Source: Chromatiales bacterium (GTDB taxonomy: Bacteria > Pseudomonadota > Gammaproteobacteria > JAGRGH01). From it: a stretch of DNA of 64,000 nucleotides. Shown here piece after piece: positions 1 to 8,617 of this stretch (position 1 is its first letter; every line of letters starts with the position of its first letter). A program made the position numbers and the translations under genes. The stretch spans positions 124,001 through 188,000 of the forward strand of contig JAGRGH010000031.1 in assembly GCA_020445605.1 (NCBI GenBank), given 5' to 3'. A model generated the notes under the pieces. That model had not been told where the DNA came from, did no database searches, and saw nothing but the letters and a program-made list of their open reading frames with translations.

Positions 1-960
1 CGCGGCAAGCAACAGTTCGTACGGGCTCGCGCCGGAATCCTGCCCGCCATGCTCGCGCGGTTCATCGGCACGCAGCTTGTGGTTCGCCATCCAGATGTCC
101 TGCCCATAGGCCGGGCCTTTTTCGACCGCGAGCGCCTCGCCCTGCGCGAGTTCGGGCCAGTGACTGTGCGAATCCACCATTTCCACGGGTTCGGCGAGAT
201 AGCGCGACGCCCAGACCGAGATCACGTCGGCCGCATACTGCGCATCGGCCGGATGGCTGAGCAGATGATCGGCGTCGTCCAGGGTCACGAAACTCTTCGG
301 GTGACGCGCCGCCTCGTACAGACGCCGCGCGTGATCGATGTCCACCACGTCATCGGCCGGCGCGTGCAGGATCAACAGCGCGCGGTCCAGATCGGGCAAG
401 GCATCCAGCACCCGGTGCGCGCGAATATCCTCAAGAAACTGGCGCTGAATGCGAAACCGGCGACCGGCGATCTCCACCTCGGCCGCGCCGTCGCGCTCGA
501 TTGCGTGGGTGTCAAAATGCGTGGTCACGTGGGCGGGATCGCTGGGCGCGGCAATCGTCACGACCGCGCGGCATTCCGGGATGTGCGCTGCGGCCGTCAG
601 CGCGGCGGCGCCACCGAGACTGTGGCCGATCAGCACGCTCGGCGCGTGGAACCGCTCCCGCAGGGCGTCGGCCGCGGCCAGCAGATCCGATACGTTCGAG
701 GTGAAGTTCGTGTTGGCGAAATCGCCCTCGCTGGAACCGAGCCCGGTGAAGTCGAAGCGCAGCACCGCAAACCCGCGCGCGGCGAGTTCGCGTGCGATGC
801 GGGTCGCGGCACCAATGTCTTTCGAGCAGGTGAAGCAGTGCGCAAACAGCGCCACAGCACGGATGGTGCCGCGCGGCCTTTCCAGCAGTGCGGCGAGCCG
901 CTGGCCGCTGGCGTTGTCGAAGTCGAAACGTTCGCGCTGGGAGACGGATTCGTGCTGCAT
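1..960 (-). CDS. Bifunctional alpha/beta hydrolase / OsmC-like protein, 3' end outside window
   Basis: The 320 residues in the window begin MQHESVSQRERF. The first ~255 form a serine hydrolase of the prolyl-peptidase/aminopeptidase type, with nucleophile elbow GHSLGG, an oxyanion stretch LFAHCFTCS, an acidic residue region HAPADDVVD and a His in DDADHLL. After residue ~260 the chain enters an OsmC/Ohr fold; the visible part ends in GASPYELLLAA, the start of the OsmC peroxidase-like domain. Hydrolase-OsmC fusions are a known family of unclear substrate; the OsmC half normally reduces organic hydroperoxides through Cys residues that lie beyond the window. It is divergent from the acyl-CoA ligase, with about 100 bp between them for both promoters. 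Confidence 0.85.
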   Translation of the reverse strand, partial: MQHESVSQRERFDFDNASGQRLAALLERPRGTIRAVALFAHCFTCSKDIGAATRIARELAARGFAVLRFDFTGLGSSEGDFANTNFTSNVSDLLAAADALRERFHAPSVLIGHSLGGAAALTAAAHIPECRAVVTIAAPSDPAHVTTHFDTHAIERDGAAEVEIAGRRFRIQRQFLEDIRAHRVLDALPDLDRALLILHAPADDVVDIDHARRLYEAARHPKSFVTLDDADHLLSHPADAQYAADVISVWASRYLAEPVEMVDSHSHWPELAQGEALAVEKGPAYGQDIWMANHKLRADEPREHGGQDSGASPYELLLAA

Positions 961-1061
961 GGCGGTTCGCGAGGATGCGGGACGGAAGGATGCTGGCGCG
1001 GATCAGTATACTCAGGGCGCCGCGCCGTCCAGCGCGTACCACCACGGAGCATCCAGCCGCC

Positions 1062-2630
1062 ATGAGCCTGAATCTCGCCGAACTGCCGCTGCGTTCCGCC
1101 GAGCGCCATCCCGACCTGCCGGCGATCCGGCTCGGCGAACTGACGATCAGCTACTCGCAACTGGCGGCACAGATTCAGGCCTGCGCGAACGTGCTCGCGA
1201 CGCATGGCATCGGTCGCGGGGATCACGTCGGACTGATCATGCCGAACGTGCCGCAGTTTCCGGTCGGCTACTACGGCATTCTCGCCACGGGCGCGACGGT
1301 CGTGCCGATGAACGTGCTGTTCGTCGCCGACGAGGTGGCCTATCACCTGGGTGATTCGGATGCGAAGGCGCTGATCGTCTGGTCCGGATTCCTGACCGAA
1401 GCGCTGGAAGGCGCGCAACGTGCGGGAAATGTTCAGGTGTTTGTGGTGCGCGCACCGGGATTTGCCGACCCGCTGCCCGAGGGCTGCGTGGATCTGGCCG
1501 CCGCCATGGCAGCGGCGGGTCGGACAGGCTTCGACCCCTGCGCGAGCGGCCCGGACGACACGGCGGTGATCCTCTATACCTCCGGCACCACCGGCCGCCC
1601 GAAAGGCGCGGAACTCACGCATTTCAACCTGTACGACAACGCGCGTTTCGTCGCCGAACGCCTGTTCCAGCGCGAACCCGGCAGCTTGCGACTGCTCGGT
1701 CCGGGTGATGTCGGCCTTGCGGCGCTGCCGCTGTTTCATTCCTTCGGTCAGACCGTGCTGCAGAACGGCTTTCTGATGAGCGGTGCGACCATCTCGCTCC
1801 TGCCGCGCTTCAGTGCCACCGATGCGGCGAAACTCATTCGCGCACATCGCGTGACGTTCTTCGCCGGTGTGCCGACCATGTACATCGCACTGCTTGCCGA
1901 TTCGCTGGCGACCCGCGAGCAGTTCGAGAGCCTGAGCTACGCGGTCTCCGGCGGCGCGGCGCTGCCGGTCGAGGTGCTGCACGGGTTCGAACAGAAGTTC
2001 GGCGTGCCGATCCAGGAGGGCTACGGCCTGTCCGAAACCAGCCCGGTCGCGTGCTTCAACACGCTGATGCTGGAGCGCAAGCCCGGCACCGTCGGCCCGG
2101 CCATATCGCTGTGCGAGGTCCGCATCCTCAACGATGACTGGGCGCCGCTGCCGCTCGGCGAGCGCGGCGAGATCGCCATCCGCGGCACGAACATCATGAA
2201 GGGGTATTACAAACGCCCGGAGGAAACCGCCGAAGTCCTGCGCGACGGCTGGTTTCGCACCGGCGACATCGGCGTGATGGATGAGGACGGCCGCGTGAGC
2301 GTGGTCGACCGCAAAAAGGAAATGATCCTGCGCGGCGGGTTCAATATCTATCCGCGCGAGATCGAGGAAGTGCTTTACGGGCACCCCGACATCGTCGAGG
2401 CCGCCGTCATCGGCGTGCCGAGCGAAACCCATGGCGAGGAAGTCATGGCCGTGGTCGCGTTACGGTCCGGCGCAAGCATGGATCACGAGGCAATGGAGAC
2501 CTACACCCGCGAGCACCTCGCCGCCTACAAGGTGCCACGCCTGTCCGCATTTCTGGATACCCTGCCGAAAGGGCCGACCGGCAAGATCCTCAAGCGCGAG
2601 ATCAAGGCGCGGTTCGCACAAACGAACTGA
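1062..2630 (+). CDS. Long-chain fatty acid--CoA ligase / acyl-CoA synthetase
   Basis: This 522-residue adenylate-forming enzyme of the ANL superfamily activates a carboxylate to acyl-AMP and then acyl-CoA. The AMP-binding P-loop YTSGTTGRPKG is near residues 172-182, GYGLSETSP is the A5 motif, RTGDIG and DRKKEMILRGG are the A7/A8 hinge region, and the catalytic lysine is in PTGKILKRE near the C-terminus. The length suits medium/long-chain acyl-CoA ligases. The frame is open further upstream, but that extension is arginine-rich and overlaps the divergent gene; the ATG at MSLNLAEL is where family similarity begins. Chain-length preference cannot be read from sequence. Confidence 0.93.
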   Translation: MSLNLAELPLRSAERHPDLPAIRLGELTISYSQLAAQIQACANVLATHGIGRGDHVGLIMPNVPQFPVGYYGILATGATVVPMNVLFVADEVAYHLGDSDAKALIVWSGFLTEALEGAQRAGNVQVFVVRAPGFADPLPEGCVDLAAAMAAAGRTGFDPCASGPDDTAVILYTSGTTGRPKGAELTHFNLYDNARFVAERLFQREPGSLRLLGPGDVGLAALPLFHSFGQTVLQNGFLMSGATISLLPRFSATDAAKLIRAHRVTFFAGVPTMYIALLADSLATREQFESLSYAVSGGAALPVEVLHGFEQKFGVPIQEGYGLSETSPVACFNTLMLERKPGTVGPAISLCEVRILNDDWAPLPLGERGEIAIRGTNIMKGYYKRPEETAEVLRDGWFRTGDIGVMDEDGRVSVVDRKKEMILRGGFNIYPREIEEVLYGHPDIVEAAVIGVPSETHGEEVMAVVALRSGASMDHEAMETYTREHLAAYKVPRLSAFLDTLPKGPTGKILKREIKARFAQTN

Positions 2631-2644
2631 ACATCAGCGGCCTT

Positions 2645-2998
2645 TCAAAGCGAAGCGCCGTCGAACAGTTCCCACGGCAGGGACAGCGAATCCACCCCAT
2701 CCAGGCAGCCGACATTGATGCGGTAGTGCCCGGGTTTGCGGATCGTGACGTGGAAGGTGTAGATGCCGCAACGCCGGCAGAAATGGTGTTTGGCAACGCC
2801 GCTGCAGAACGTGTAGGTGCCGAGCGCCCCGGGCTCGATCTTCACCTTCAGTTCGTCGGGTGCGACGGTGAAGTTCGTCATCAGTGCGCCCTTGCGCCGG
2901 CAGATCGAACAGTTGCAGCGGATGCCGGCCTCGACCGGTGGTCCGTCGAACTCGAAGGTCACCGCGCCGCAATGACAGCTGCCGCTGTGATGTGACAT
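2645..2998 (-). CDS. GFA family protein (CENP-V/GFA zinc domain)
   Basis: A 117-residue single-domain protein of the glutathione-dependent formaldehyde-activating (GFA/CENP-V) family. It carries the family's zinc-binding cysteines: SCHCGAV at the start, CNCSICRRKGA (residues ~28-38) and FCRRCGIYTFHV (~residues 74-85). Many members have no confirmed activity with S-hydroxymethylglutathione, so a precise reaction should not be assumed. It lies 8 bp downstream of the secreted hydrolase gene on the same strand and probably shares its transcript; it converges with the acyl-CoA ligase. Confidence 0.88.
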   Translation of the reverse strand: MSHHSGSCHCGAVTFEFDGPPVEAGIRCNCSICRRKGALMTNFTVAPDELKVKIEPGALGTYTFCSGVAKHHFCRRCGIYTFHVTIRKPGHYRINVGCLDGVDSLSLPWELFDGASL

Positions 2999-3006
2999 CG
3001 TGGTCT

Positions 3007-3894
3007 CTAGCCGCCGAGCGTCGCGGCGATCCTGTCGGCGATGTCTTCGAGATACAGGTCACGGAAGAAGTGATCCGCGCCATCGATGACGACGACCTGG
3101 GCCGGATTGCTTTCGGCGAACGCCGTGGCAGCCTGGACCAGTCCAGGCTGCACCGTGTCCTGTGTGCCAACGAAAAAGGTCACCGGCGCCTTGATGCGCC
3201 GCGCGAGGTCAAAGGTCATGTGTTCCGCGGCGCGAACGTAATAGTTGTCCAGCGACTCAGCCGTGACCACGGTATCCGGACAATGCAGGAAAAACACCGA
3301 TTGAATCATCTCGCCGCCACGCCCCGCGGCGACCAGGCGCTCGGCTTCCTTGATCTGCGTCGGCTTCGGCCACCCGGCCCCGCCGACATTGTTCGCAAAG
3401 ATCTCTTCCGGGTCCCACTGCCCCGGTGCGATCAGAAACACCGCCTCCAGCGCAGCTTCGGGATGCTCCGCGGCATATCGGGCAATCTGGTTGCCCCCGC
3501 GCGAGTGCCCCAGCACCGAGAGTCGTTCCACGCCCTGTTCCCGCAGCCAGCGGGTCCACACATCCACTTCGCCGACCGCATCGGAATGCCGGTGGGTGTG
3601 CGGAACCTTGCAGTCGTACATCCCCTCGCGTCGGTCCAGATTCAGGCTTAGGGTTGGGGACAACGTGGTTACACCGCGATCCTTCAACGCGGTCTGCAGG
3701 CCACTCATGATCTCCATGCGCCCGTGCGCGATCGTGCCGTGCAGCAGCAGGACCACGGGCCCCTTGCGCCAGTCATCGCCCGTGGTTTCGAGGTTGGCCA
3801 GAAGGGTCAAGCCCTTGTATGGCAGCGCGATTTCCTCGGCATATGCACTCGGATTCGTCAGCATCAGCACAAGGACGATCAACCACTTACGCAT
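3007..3894 (-). CDS. Secreted alpha/beta hydrolase
   Basis: A 295-residue protein with a signal peptide (MRKWLIVLVLMLTNPSAYAEE, cleavage likely after the second Ala of the AYA motif) followed by an alpha/beta hydrolase fold. VVLLLHGTIAHGRME holds the oxyanion HG motif, GHSRGGNQ is the nucleophile elbow, GTQDTVQP supplies the acid and DGADHFFRDL the catalytic His. The family (a DUF3530-like or dienelactone-hydrolase-like group) has no defined substrate. It heads a two-gene unit with the GFA protein. The 474 bp upstream hold no other convincing gene. Confidence 0.85.
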   Translation of the reverse strand: MRKWLIVLVLMLTNPSAYAEEIALPYKGLTLLANLETTGDDWRKGPVVLLLHGTIAHGRMEIMSGLQTALKDRGVTTLSPTLSLNLDRREGMYDCKVPHTHRHSDAVGEVDVWTRWLREQGVERLSVLGHSRGGNQIARYAAEHPEAALEAVFLIAPGQWDPEEIFANNVGGAGWPKPTQIKEAERLVAAGRGGEMIQSVFFLHCPDTVVTAESLDNYYVRAAEHMTFDLARRIKAPVTFFVGTQDTVQPGLVQAATAFAESNPAQVVVIDGADHFFRDLYLEDIADRIAATLGG

Positions 3895-4368
3895 GATTAT
3901 TTCCTACGGATGGGGAGGAAGTTTTTTCACGAAAGCTCCTGCCGACCGGGTTCGGACCGATCGACTAGACCTCCCTGTCAGGCAAATAGCTTAGTCGAGA
4001 ATCGAAGCCCCAGAAATACGGCAACGCAGCGTTCCGGGTCGGAGCAGTCCCGGAGCCGCCGTGGCGCCGCGGCCGGCTGGGGAGTCCATCAGGTAGACGG
4101 CGGAGCGTTCGGCGGCGCCACGCCGCCTTAGTGTGCGCCACGCCGCCTTAGTGTGCAGAAAAATCCCGGTCGCGTGGTTTTCCATGCCGGTTTGCTGATC
4201 CCCCGGGCCGTCGCAGCCTCATCCACGGTGCAGGGCTGGCGAGCAACCGGGTGCCCGGTTCGAGCGAATCTGATTCGGAGATCAAGCTTCGTATGGCCGC
4301 CGGAAACCAAGGCAGGCGACGCTTCTTGCCGAACGTATGCTGAAAGCCTCTTCGCGGCAGGCACTGGC
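3895..4368. other. Non-coding stretch with a tandem repeat
   Basis: No ORF here has convincing coding character. The frames open on the minus strand (3991-4185, and the downstream part of 4128-4691) have arginine/proline-rich translations and no recognisable family. The stretch contains a perfect two-copy tandem repeat at 4115-4154 and, towards 3900, the upstream region of the secreted hydrolase. I see no terminator with a T-run. Confidence 0.5.
4115..4154. repeat. Two perfect tandem copies of a 20-bp unit
   Basis: The unit GCGCCACGCCGCCTTAGTGT occurs at 4115-4134 and again, identical, at 4135-4154; the following GC is also shared. It lies in non-coding DNA downstream of the small orphan gene. 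The identity of the copies suggests recent slippage or a polymorphic repeat. Confidence 0.9.
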
Positions 4369-4746
4369 TTAATCGGGCGCCGGCGGCGAAACCGCCGGGC
4401 GCCGTCGATCTGCATCGCCCGCAATGTGAACGGCGACACGCCGTTCATGCGGCCCGTCGAGTTCCATCCAGCACCACGGACTGCCATCGCCGATCCGGAG
4501 CTTTCCGCCCAGAATGCGCACCGACTCGCTCGTCCCGAGAAACGTCTCCGCCATGCGCGCGTGGGCGTTCTCGGGTTCGTCGGGCGGACAGTCCCGCAGA
4601 TGGATCTCGTTGTGCAGATAGGTATCCCCCGGCGGAACCAGCCGGCGCAGGAAAGACCGCACATCGTCGATCTGCCGCGCCTCGTGCGCATTGATGACGA
4701 TTAGTGACGCACCGGCCTGCGTCGGCCGGACAATCTCAATGTGCAT
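4369..4746 (-). CDS. Hypothetical protein, 125 aa
   Basis: A small soluble protein that I do not recognise. The translation MHIEIVRPTQAGASL, TYLHNEIHLRDCP, NAHARMAETFLG and SPWCWMELDG has balanced, protein-like composition, in contrast to the arginine-rich overlapping frame at 4128-4691, so this frame is chosen. It has no signal peptide and no membrane segment. The last ~15 residues (RRRPAVSPPAPD) look like low-complexity tail. It lies 53 bp beyond the stop of the methyltransferase gene on the same strand and may be the last gene of that unit. Confidence 0.6.
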   Translation of the reverse strand: MHIEIVRPTQAGASLIVINAHEARQIDDVRSFLRRLVPPGDTYLHNEIHLRDCPPDEPENAHARMAETFLGTSESVRILGGKLRIGDGSPWCWMELDGPHERRVAVHIAGDADRRRPAVSPPAPD

Positions 4747-4799
4747 GGCAACCCGTGCTGCATGAAACCCATGCGCAGTCTGCGCCGAGTGAACAACCG

Positions 4800-5582
4800 C
4801 TACACCTGGCCCCGCGCACCCCAGGCGCGGGCCGCGAGCGTGATCGAGCCGTCGGCTTCCACGGGCAGGCGCTGTTTCAGCGCATCGCGAAGTGCGTTGC
4901 GGCTGGTTTCTTCGAGGCTCGCAACATAGGTCGGCGCCGGCCCCTGACCGCCCAAGAACGGCTGCCAGTAGTCATCAAAGGTCGCGAATCGCGTGACGAT
5001 GTTCATTGGCGCGGTTTCCACGTCTGTCAGGCCGGCGCGTCTGAACAGCGCGGCAAGTTCCTCGGCATTTGCATCCGGGAACCGATGACCTTCATGCAGA
5101 TTCGCCGCATCCGGATTCAGTTCCACCACCGTGTCCCAGAACTGATTCAGGAATTCCATGGTGCCCGCGTAGTCCCAGATGTACACGGCAACGGTGCCGC
5201 CCGGGCGGGTGACGCGCCGCATCTCGGCGAGCGCCTTTTCCGGCTCCGGGATGAAGTTCAGCACCAGCCCGGAGACCGTAACATCGACTGAGTCGTCACC
5301 CAGCGGAAGGGCAAGCGCGTCGCCAACCCGGCAACTCGCACGCTCACCAAGCCGCTTCTGAGCTGTGCTGACAAAGCCCTCGGACTGGTCGATGGCGATA
5401 TGACTGGCCGGATTGCGTTGCCGGATGACCGCCTCACTCAAGGCGCCGGATCCACAGCCGACATCCAGCCAGTCGCGCCCATCACCCGGCGCGAGCCAAT
5501 CCACGAATTCTTCCGCGACGAGCCGGCTCCAGCGGCCCATGAAGTACTCGTACGGATCACCGGATTGCCAGGAATCTTTCAT
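4800..5582 (-). CDS. Class I SAM-dependent methyltransferase
   Basis: A 260-residue Rossmann-fold methyltransferase. Motif I is WLDVGCGSGAL (residues ~38-48), the acidic end of strand beta2 is IAIDQSEGF, motif II/III is VDVTVSGLVLNFIPEP and post-motif PGGTVAVYIWDY. It belongs to the UbiE/Methyltransf_11 type, so small molecules are likely substrates, but none can be named. An upstream ATG (5594) is in frame, but MKDSWQSG at 5582 is preferred because a GAGAGG ribosome-binding site lies just ahead of it. It is followed by a small orphan gene and preceded by the deacetylase gene on the same strand. Confidence 0.88.
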   Translation of the reverse strand: MKDSWQSGDPYEYFMGRWSRLVAEEFVDWLAPGDGRDWLDVGCGSGALSEAVIRQRNPASHIAIDQSEGFVSTAQKRLGERASCRVGDALALPLGDDSVDVTVSGLVLNFIPEPEKALAEMRRVTRPGGTVAVYIWDYAGTMEFLNQFWDTVVELNPDAANLHEGHRFPDANAEELAALFRRAGLTDVETAPMNIVTRFATFDDYWQPFLGGQGPAPTYVASLEETSRNALRDALKQRLPVEADGSITLAARAWGARGQV

Positions 5583-5612
5583 GTCGCCTCTCATTTTTCT
5601 GGTTGACGAATT

Positions 5613-6569
5613 CTACGACCCTGCAAGCGTGTCCACGACGTTGTTCCACGCCGCGGCGATATTGCTCAGATCATAGCCGCCACCGCCGCAGGCGAGTAAC
5701 CGACCGGTACAGATGCGATCGGCCAGCGCCGCGAGATCGCGCGCCGCTCGGCCATGCACCTCGGCCGGAAACGCCATATGCGTCAGCGGATCGTTGACGA
5801 CGCTGTCCGCCCCGCATTGCAGGATGATGAATTCCGGCTGGTGACGTTCGACGAACTGCAAGACCGTCGGCCAGACCTTCTCGAATACCGTTTGGTCCGC
5901 ATACGGGGGCATTGGCACGTTGAGCTTGAAGCCCTCGCCCGCATCGCGGCCGGTCTCCGTCACCGCGCCCGTGCCGGGATACAGATAGCGGCCGTCTTCG
6001 TGCAGATCGGCAAAGATCACTCGCGGGTCGGACTCGAACGCATAGAACACGCCGTCGCCGTGGTGCGCATCGATATCCACATACGCCACGCGTTGCAGTC
6101 CGCCCTCGCCCAGCAGCCATTCGATGACCACGCCACAGTCATTGAACACGCAGAACCCTGCCGCGGCGTCGCGCCGCGCATGGTGCAGGCCCGCAATCGG
6201 GATGAACGCCCGGCGTGTTTCGCCCGCGAGAATCGCCCGCGCCGCGGCGAGACTCGTGCCCACGACGGCGGAACCCGATTCGAAACAGCCCGGGAAGGCC
6301 GGCGTGTCGCCATGATCCAGAAAGCCGATGCCGTCGCGACACTGCATGCGCACGCGCCGGATGTACTCCGGGGTGTGAAACAGCAGCAGTTCGTCCTCAC
6401 CCGCCGCAACCGGATCACCGTGTTCCACGCGGGCGTTCAGTCCGCGGCGTTCGAACTCGGCGACAAACGCGTCGTGCCGCGCCGGCCCGAACGGGTGATC
6501 TTCGGGAAACCCATATCCGGCGATGGCGGGCCCGGTATACACACGCACGGTTGCAACCATGCGCGCCAT
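5613..6569 (-). CDS. Histone deacetylase family protein (AcuC/HdaH-like)
   Basis: A 318-residue arginase-fold zinc amidohydrolase of the histone-deacetylase/acetoin-utilisation family, which removes acetyl groups from lysine or polyamine-like substrates. It has the paired active-site His (GLHHARRD, H129/H130), zinc ligands in DIDAHHGDG (D167, H169) and the distal Asp region QCGADSVVNDPL, and the C-terminal glycine loop CGGGGYDLSN. All catalytic elements look intact. Bacterial members may act on acetyl-CoA synthetase or acetylpolyamines; an acs gene is 15 kb away, too far for an operon argument. It is 18 bp downstream of the radical SAM gene. Confidence 0.9.
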   Translation of the reverse strand: MARMVATVRVYTGPAIAGYGFPEDHPFGPARHDAFVAEFERRGLNARVEHGDPVAAGEDELLLFHTPEYIRRVRMQCRDGIGFLDHGDTPAFPGCFESGSAVVGTSLAAARAILAGETRRAFIPIAGLHHARRDAAAGFCVFNDCGVVIEWLLGEGGLQRVAYVDIDAHHGDGVFYAFESDPRVIFADLHEDGRYLYPGTGAVTETGRDAGEGFKLNVPMPPYADQTVFEKVWPTVLQFVERHQPEFIILQCGADSVVNDPLTHMAFPAEVHGRAARDLAALADRICTGRLLACGGGGYDLSNIAAAWNNVVDTLAGS

Positions 6570-6587
6570 GCTAGCGCGGAACGCGGT

Positions 6588-7694
6588 CTATGCGGATAGC
6601 CGAACCGGCTGGCGGCGCGCGCCCCAGTCGCCCGGGCGCGGTTCAAACACCCCGGCCAGCGGCGTGTGGCACTTCGGGCAGGCGCCATGGGCGTCGAGTC
6701 CCCAGTGGGTGATGCGATACCAGTCGCGGCCGATCAGCCGTTCGCCGCACGTGTGACAGTACGTCGATCCGCCGGCTTCATCGTGCACGTTGCCTGTGTA
6801 GACGTGGTGCAGGCCCGCGGCCTTCGCAATTTCGCGCGCGCGGGTCAGGGTCTGCGGAGGCGTCGGCGGGCGATCCGTCATCTTCCAGTCCGGATGAAAG
6901 GCCGTGAAGTGCAGTGGAACGTCCGGTCCGAGTTCATCGGCGATCCAGCGCGAAAGCTGTTCGAGCTCGGCGCTGCTGTCGTTTTCGCCCGGAATCAGCA
7001 GCGTCGTGATCTCGAACCAGACCTTCGTTTCATGGCGCAGGTATTGCAACGTGTCCAGCACGTTCGCCAGATGGCTGCCTGTCACGCGCCAGTAGAAGCG
7101 TTCGGTGAAGGCTTTGAGGTCGACGTTCGCGGCGTCCATGTGCGCGTAGAACTCCGCGCGCGGCGCAGGATGCATGTAACCGGCCGTGACCGCCACGGAC
7201 TGGATCCCGCGTTCGCGACAGGCGTCGGCCGTGTCCATGGCGTATTCCATGAAGATCACGGGATCGTTGTAGGTGAACGCAATGGAGCGACAGCCGAGCT
7301 GTTCTGCCGCCCGCGCGAGCTCTCCTGGACCCGCCCGATCCATGAGCCGGTCCATTTCGCGCGACTTGCTCATGTCCCAGTTCTGGCAGAACTTGCAGGC
7401 GAGGTTGCAGCCGGCCGTGCCGAAGGACAGCACCGGCGTGCCGGGCAGGAAATGGTTCAGCGGCTTCTTTTCGATCGGGTCGATGCAAAAACCGCTGGAT
7501 CGCCCGTAGCTCGTCAGCACGACCGCGCCGTTCTCATTCGCGCGCACGAAACACAGCCCGCGCTGGCCCTCATGCAGCCGGCATTCGCGCGGACACACGT
7601 CGCACTGCACCCGGCCGTCGTCGAGCCGCTGCCAGTGGCGTGTGGGCCAGTTGTCGGGAAGGGTTTCAGTTCCAGTGTTCATCGAACTGCGCAT
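6588..7694 (-). CDS. amrS: AmmeMemoRadiSam system radical SAM enzyme
   Basis: A 368-residue radical SAM protein related to pyruvate-formate-lyase activases. The 4Fe-4S motif is CX3CX2C in CNLACKFCQNW (C96, C100, C103). An N-terminal CDVCPRECRL and a C-terminal CHTCGERLIG / CPKCHTPL pair suggest additional metal-binding ends typical of this family. It is the radical SAM member of the AmmeMemoRadiSam trio; the Memo-like and AMMECR1-like partners are immediately divergent. The reaction of the system is not established. An alternative start lies at MNTGTE (7682). Confidence 0.93.
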   Translation of the reverse strand: MRSSMNTGTETLPDNWPTRHWQRLDDGRVQCDVCPRECRLHEGQRGLCFVRANENGAVVLTSYGRSSGFCIDPIEKKPLNHFLPGTPVLSFGTAGCNLACKFCQNWDMSKSREMDRLMDRAGPGELARAAEQLGCRSIAFTYNDPVIFMEYAMDTADACRERGIQSVAVTAGYMHPAPRAEFYAHMDAANVDLKAFTERFYWRVTGSHLANVLDTLQYLRHETKVWFEITTLLIPGENDSSAELEQLSRWIADELGPDVPLHFTAFHPDWKMTDRPPTPPQTLTRAREIAKAAGLHHVYTGNVHDEAGGSTYCHTCGERLIGRDWYRITHWGLDAHGACPKCHTPLAGVFEPRPGDWGARRQPVRLSA

Positions 7695-7721
7695 CGTGTC
7701 TGGGGAAATCTTCCTCTCAAA

Positions 7722-7738
7722 TTGGCACGGAATTTGTG
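7722..7738 (+). promoter_or_regulatory. Candidate sigma-54-like (or sigma-70) promoter for amrB-amrA
   Basis: The stretch TTGGCACGGAATTTGTG matches the sigma-54 consensus (TGGCACGN4TTGCW) at all key positions except that the -12 GC reads GT; GG (7724-7725) and GT (7736-7737) are separated by the required 10 bases. The same bases also allow a sigma-70 reading (TTGGCA, 17-bp spacer, AAGATT). It lies ~75 bp upstream of the amrB start in the divergent region with amrS. Confidence 0.3.
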
Positions 7739-7813
7739 GAAAACAAGATTCTGGGCTATTTTCTGCTCAGGCCGGTGGCGGCGTGGTTCGCGCCGTCAGG
7801 CCATACAACAGGA

Positions 7814-8617
7814 ATGGCAATGCCCCCAAATGCCATCACGGTTCGTCCGCCCGCCGTGGCGGGCATGTTCTATCCGGCCGGAGCCGACGTGCTGCGTCGG
7901 TCCGTCGAGCGCTTGCTCGCGCAGACCTCCCCCGCCGGCAACCCGCCCAAGGCCCTGATCGTGCCGCACGCGGGTTACGTCTATTCCGGTCCCGTGGCCG
8001 CAAGCGGCTATGCCCGCCTGCGGACGATCGTTGACCGGGTCGAGCGCGTCGTCGCCTTCGGACCCGCGCATCGCGTGCCGTTTCACGGCATCGCGGCGCC
8101 GGTTTCCGCGTGCTGGCGCACGCCGCTGGGCGACATCCCGATCGACCAGCCAGCGATCGAAGGACTGCTGGATCTGTCCGCCGTCCGCCGCCACGAGGGC
8201 GCGTTCCGTGACGAGCACAGCCTGGAGGTGCAGCTGCCGTTCCTGCAGGTGGTGCTGGAGCGGTTCCGCTTGGTGCCGCTGCTGGTCGGCGACGCCCGAC
8301 CCGAGGACGTCGCGTCGGCGCTCGAAAGACTCTGGGGCGGACCCGAGACCCTGATCGTGATCAGCTCCGACCTGTCGCACTACCACAGCTACGAAACCGC
8401 CAGCCGGATCGACGCCGAGACCAGCCGCGCAATCGTGGAAAACCGCCCCGAGGCGATCGGTTTCGACCAAGCCTGCGGGCGCATTCCCGTGCTCGGGCTC
8501 ATGGAGGCGGTCGCGCGCCACGGGCTGCATGGCGAAATCGTCGACCAGCGCAACTCCGGAGATACCGCCGGGCCACGCGATCGCGTGGTCGGCTACGGGA
8601 GCTATGCCTTCAGCTGA
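7814..8617 (+). CDS. amrB: AmmeMemoRadiSam system protein B (Memo-like)
   Basis: A 267-residue Memo-family protein, structurally related to extradiol/LigB-type dioxygenases. Characteristic segments are RPPAVAGMFYPA at the N-terminus, IVPHAGYVYSGPVAA with the metal-site-like His, VAFGPAHRVPF, DEHSLEVQLPFLQ and VISSDLSHYH. The start ATG (7814) is preceded by GGA-rich sequence; a second in-frame ATG (MPPNAIT) follows at 7820. It overlaps amrA by 14 bp, so the two are translated together. Bacterial members have no settled biochemical role. Confidence 0.93.
   Translation: MAMPPNAITVRPPAVAGMFYPAGADVLRRSVERLLAQTSPAGNPPKALIVPHAGYVYSGPVAASGYARLRTIVDRVERVVAFGPAHRVPFHGIAAPVSACWRTPLGDIPIDQPAIEGLLDLSAVRRHEGAFRDEHSLEVQLPFLQVVLERFRLVPLLVGDARPEDVASALERLWGGPETLIVISSDLSHYHSYETASRIDAETSRAIVENRPEAIGFDQACGRIPVLGLMEAVARHGLHGEIVDQRNSGDTAGPRDRVVGYGSYAFS

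Noticed and set aside
630-2432. 600-codon minus-strand open frame opposite the acyl-CoA ligase
   Set aside because: The ligase on the plus strand has complete ANL motifs; this frame has none.
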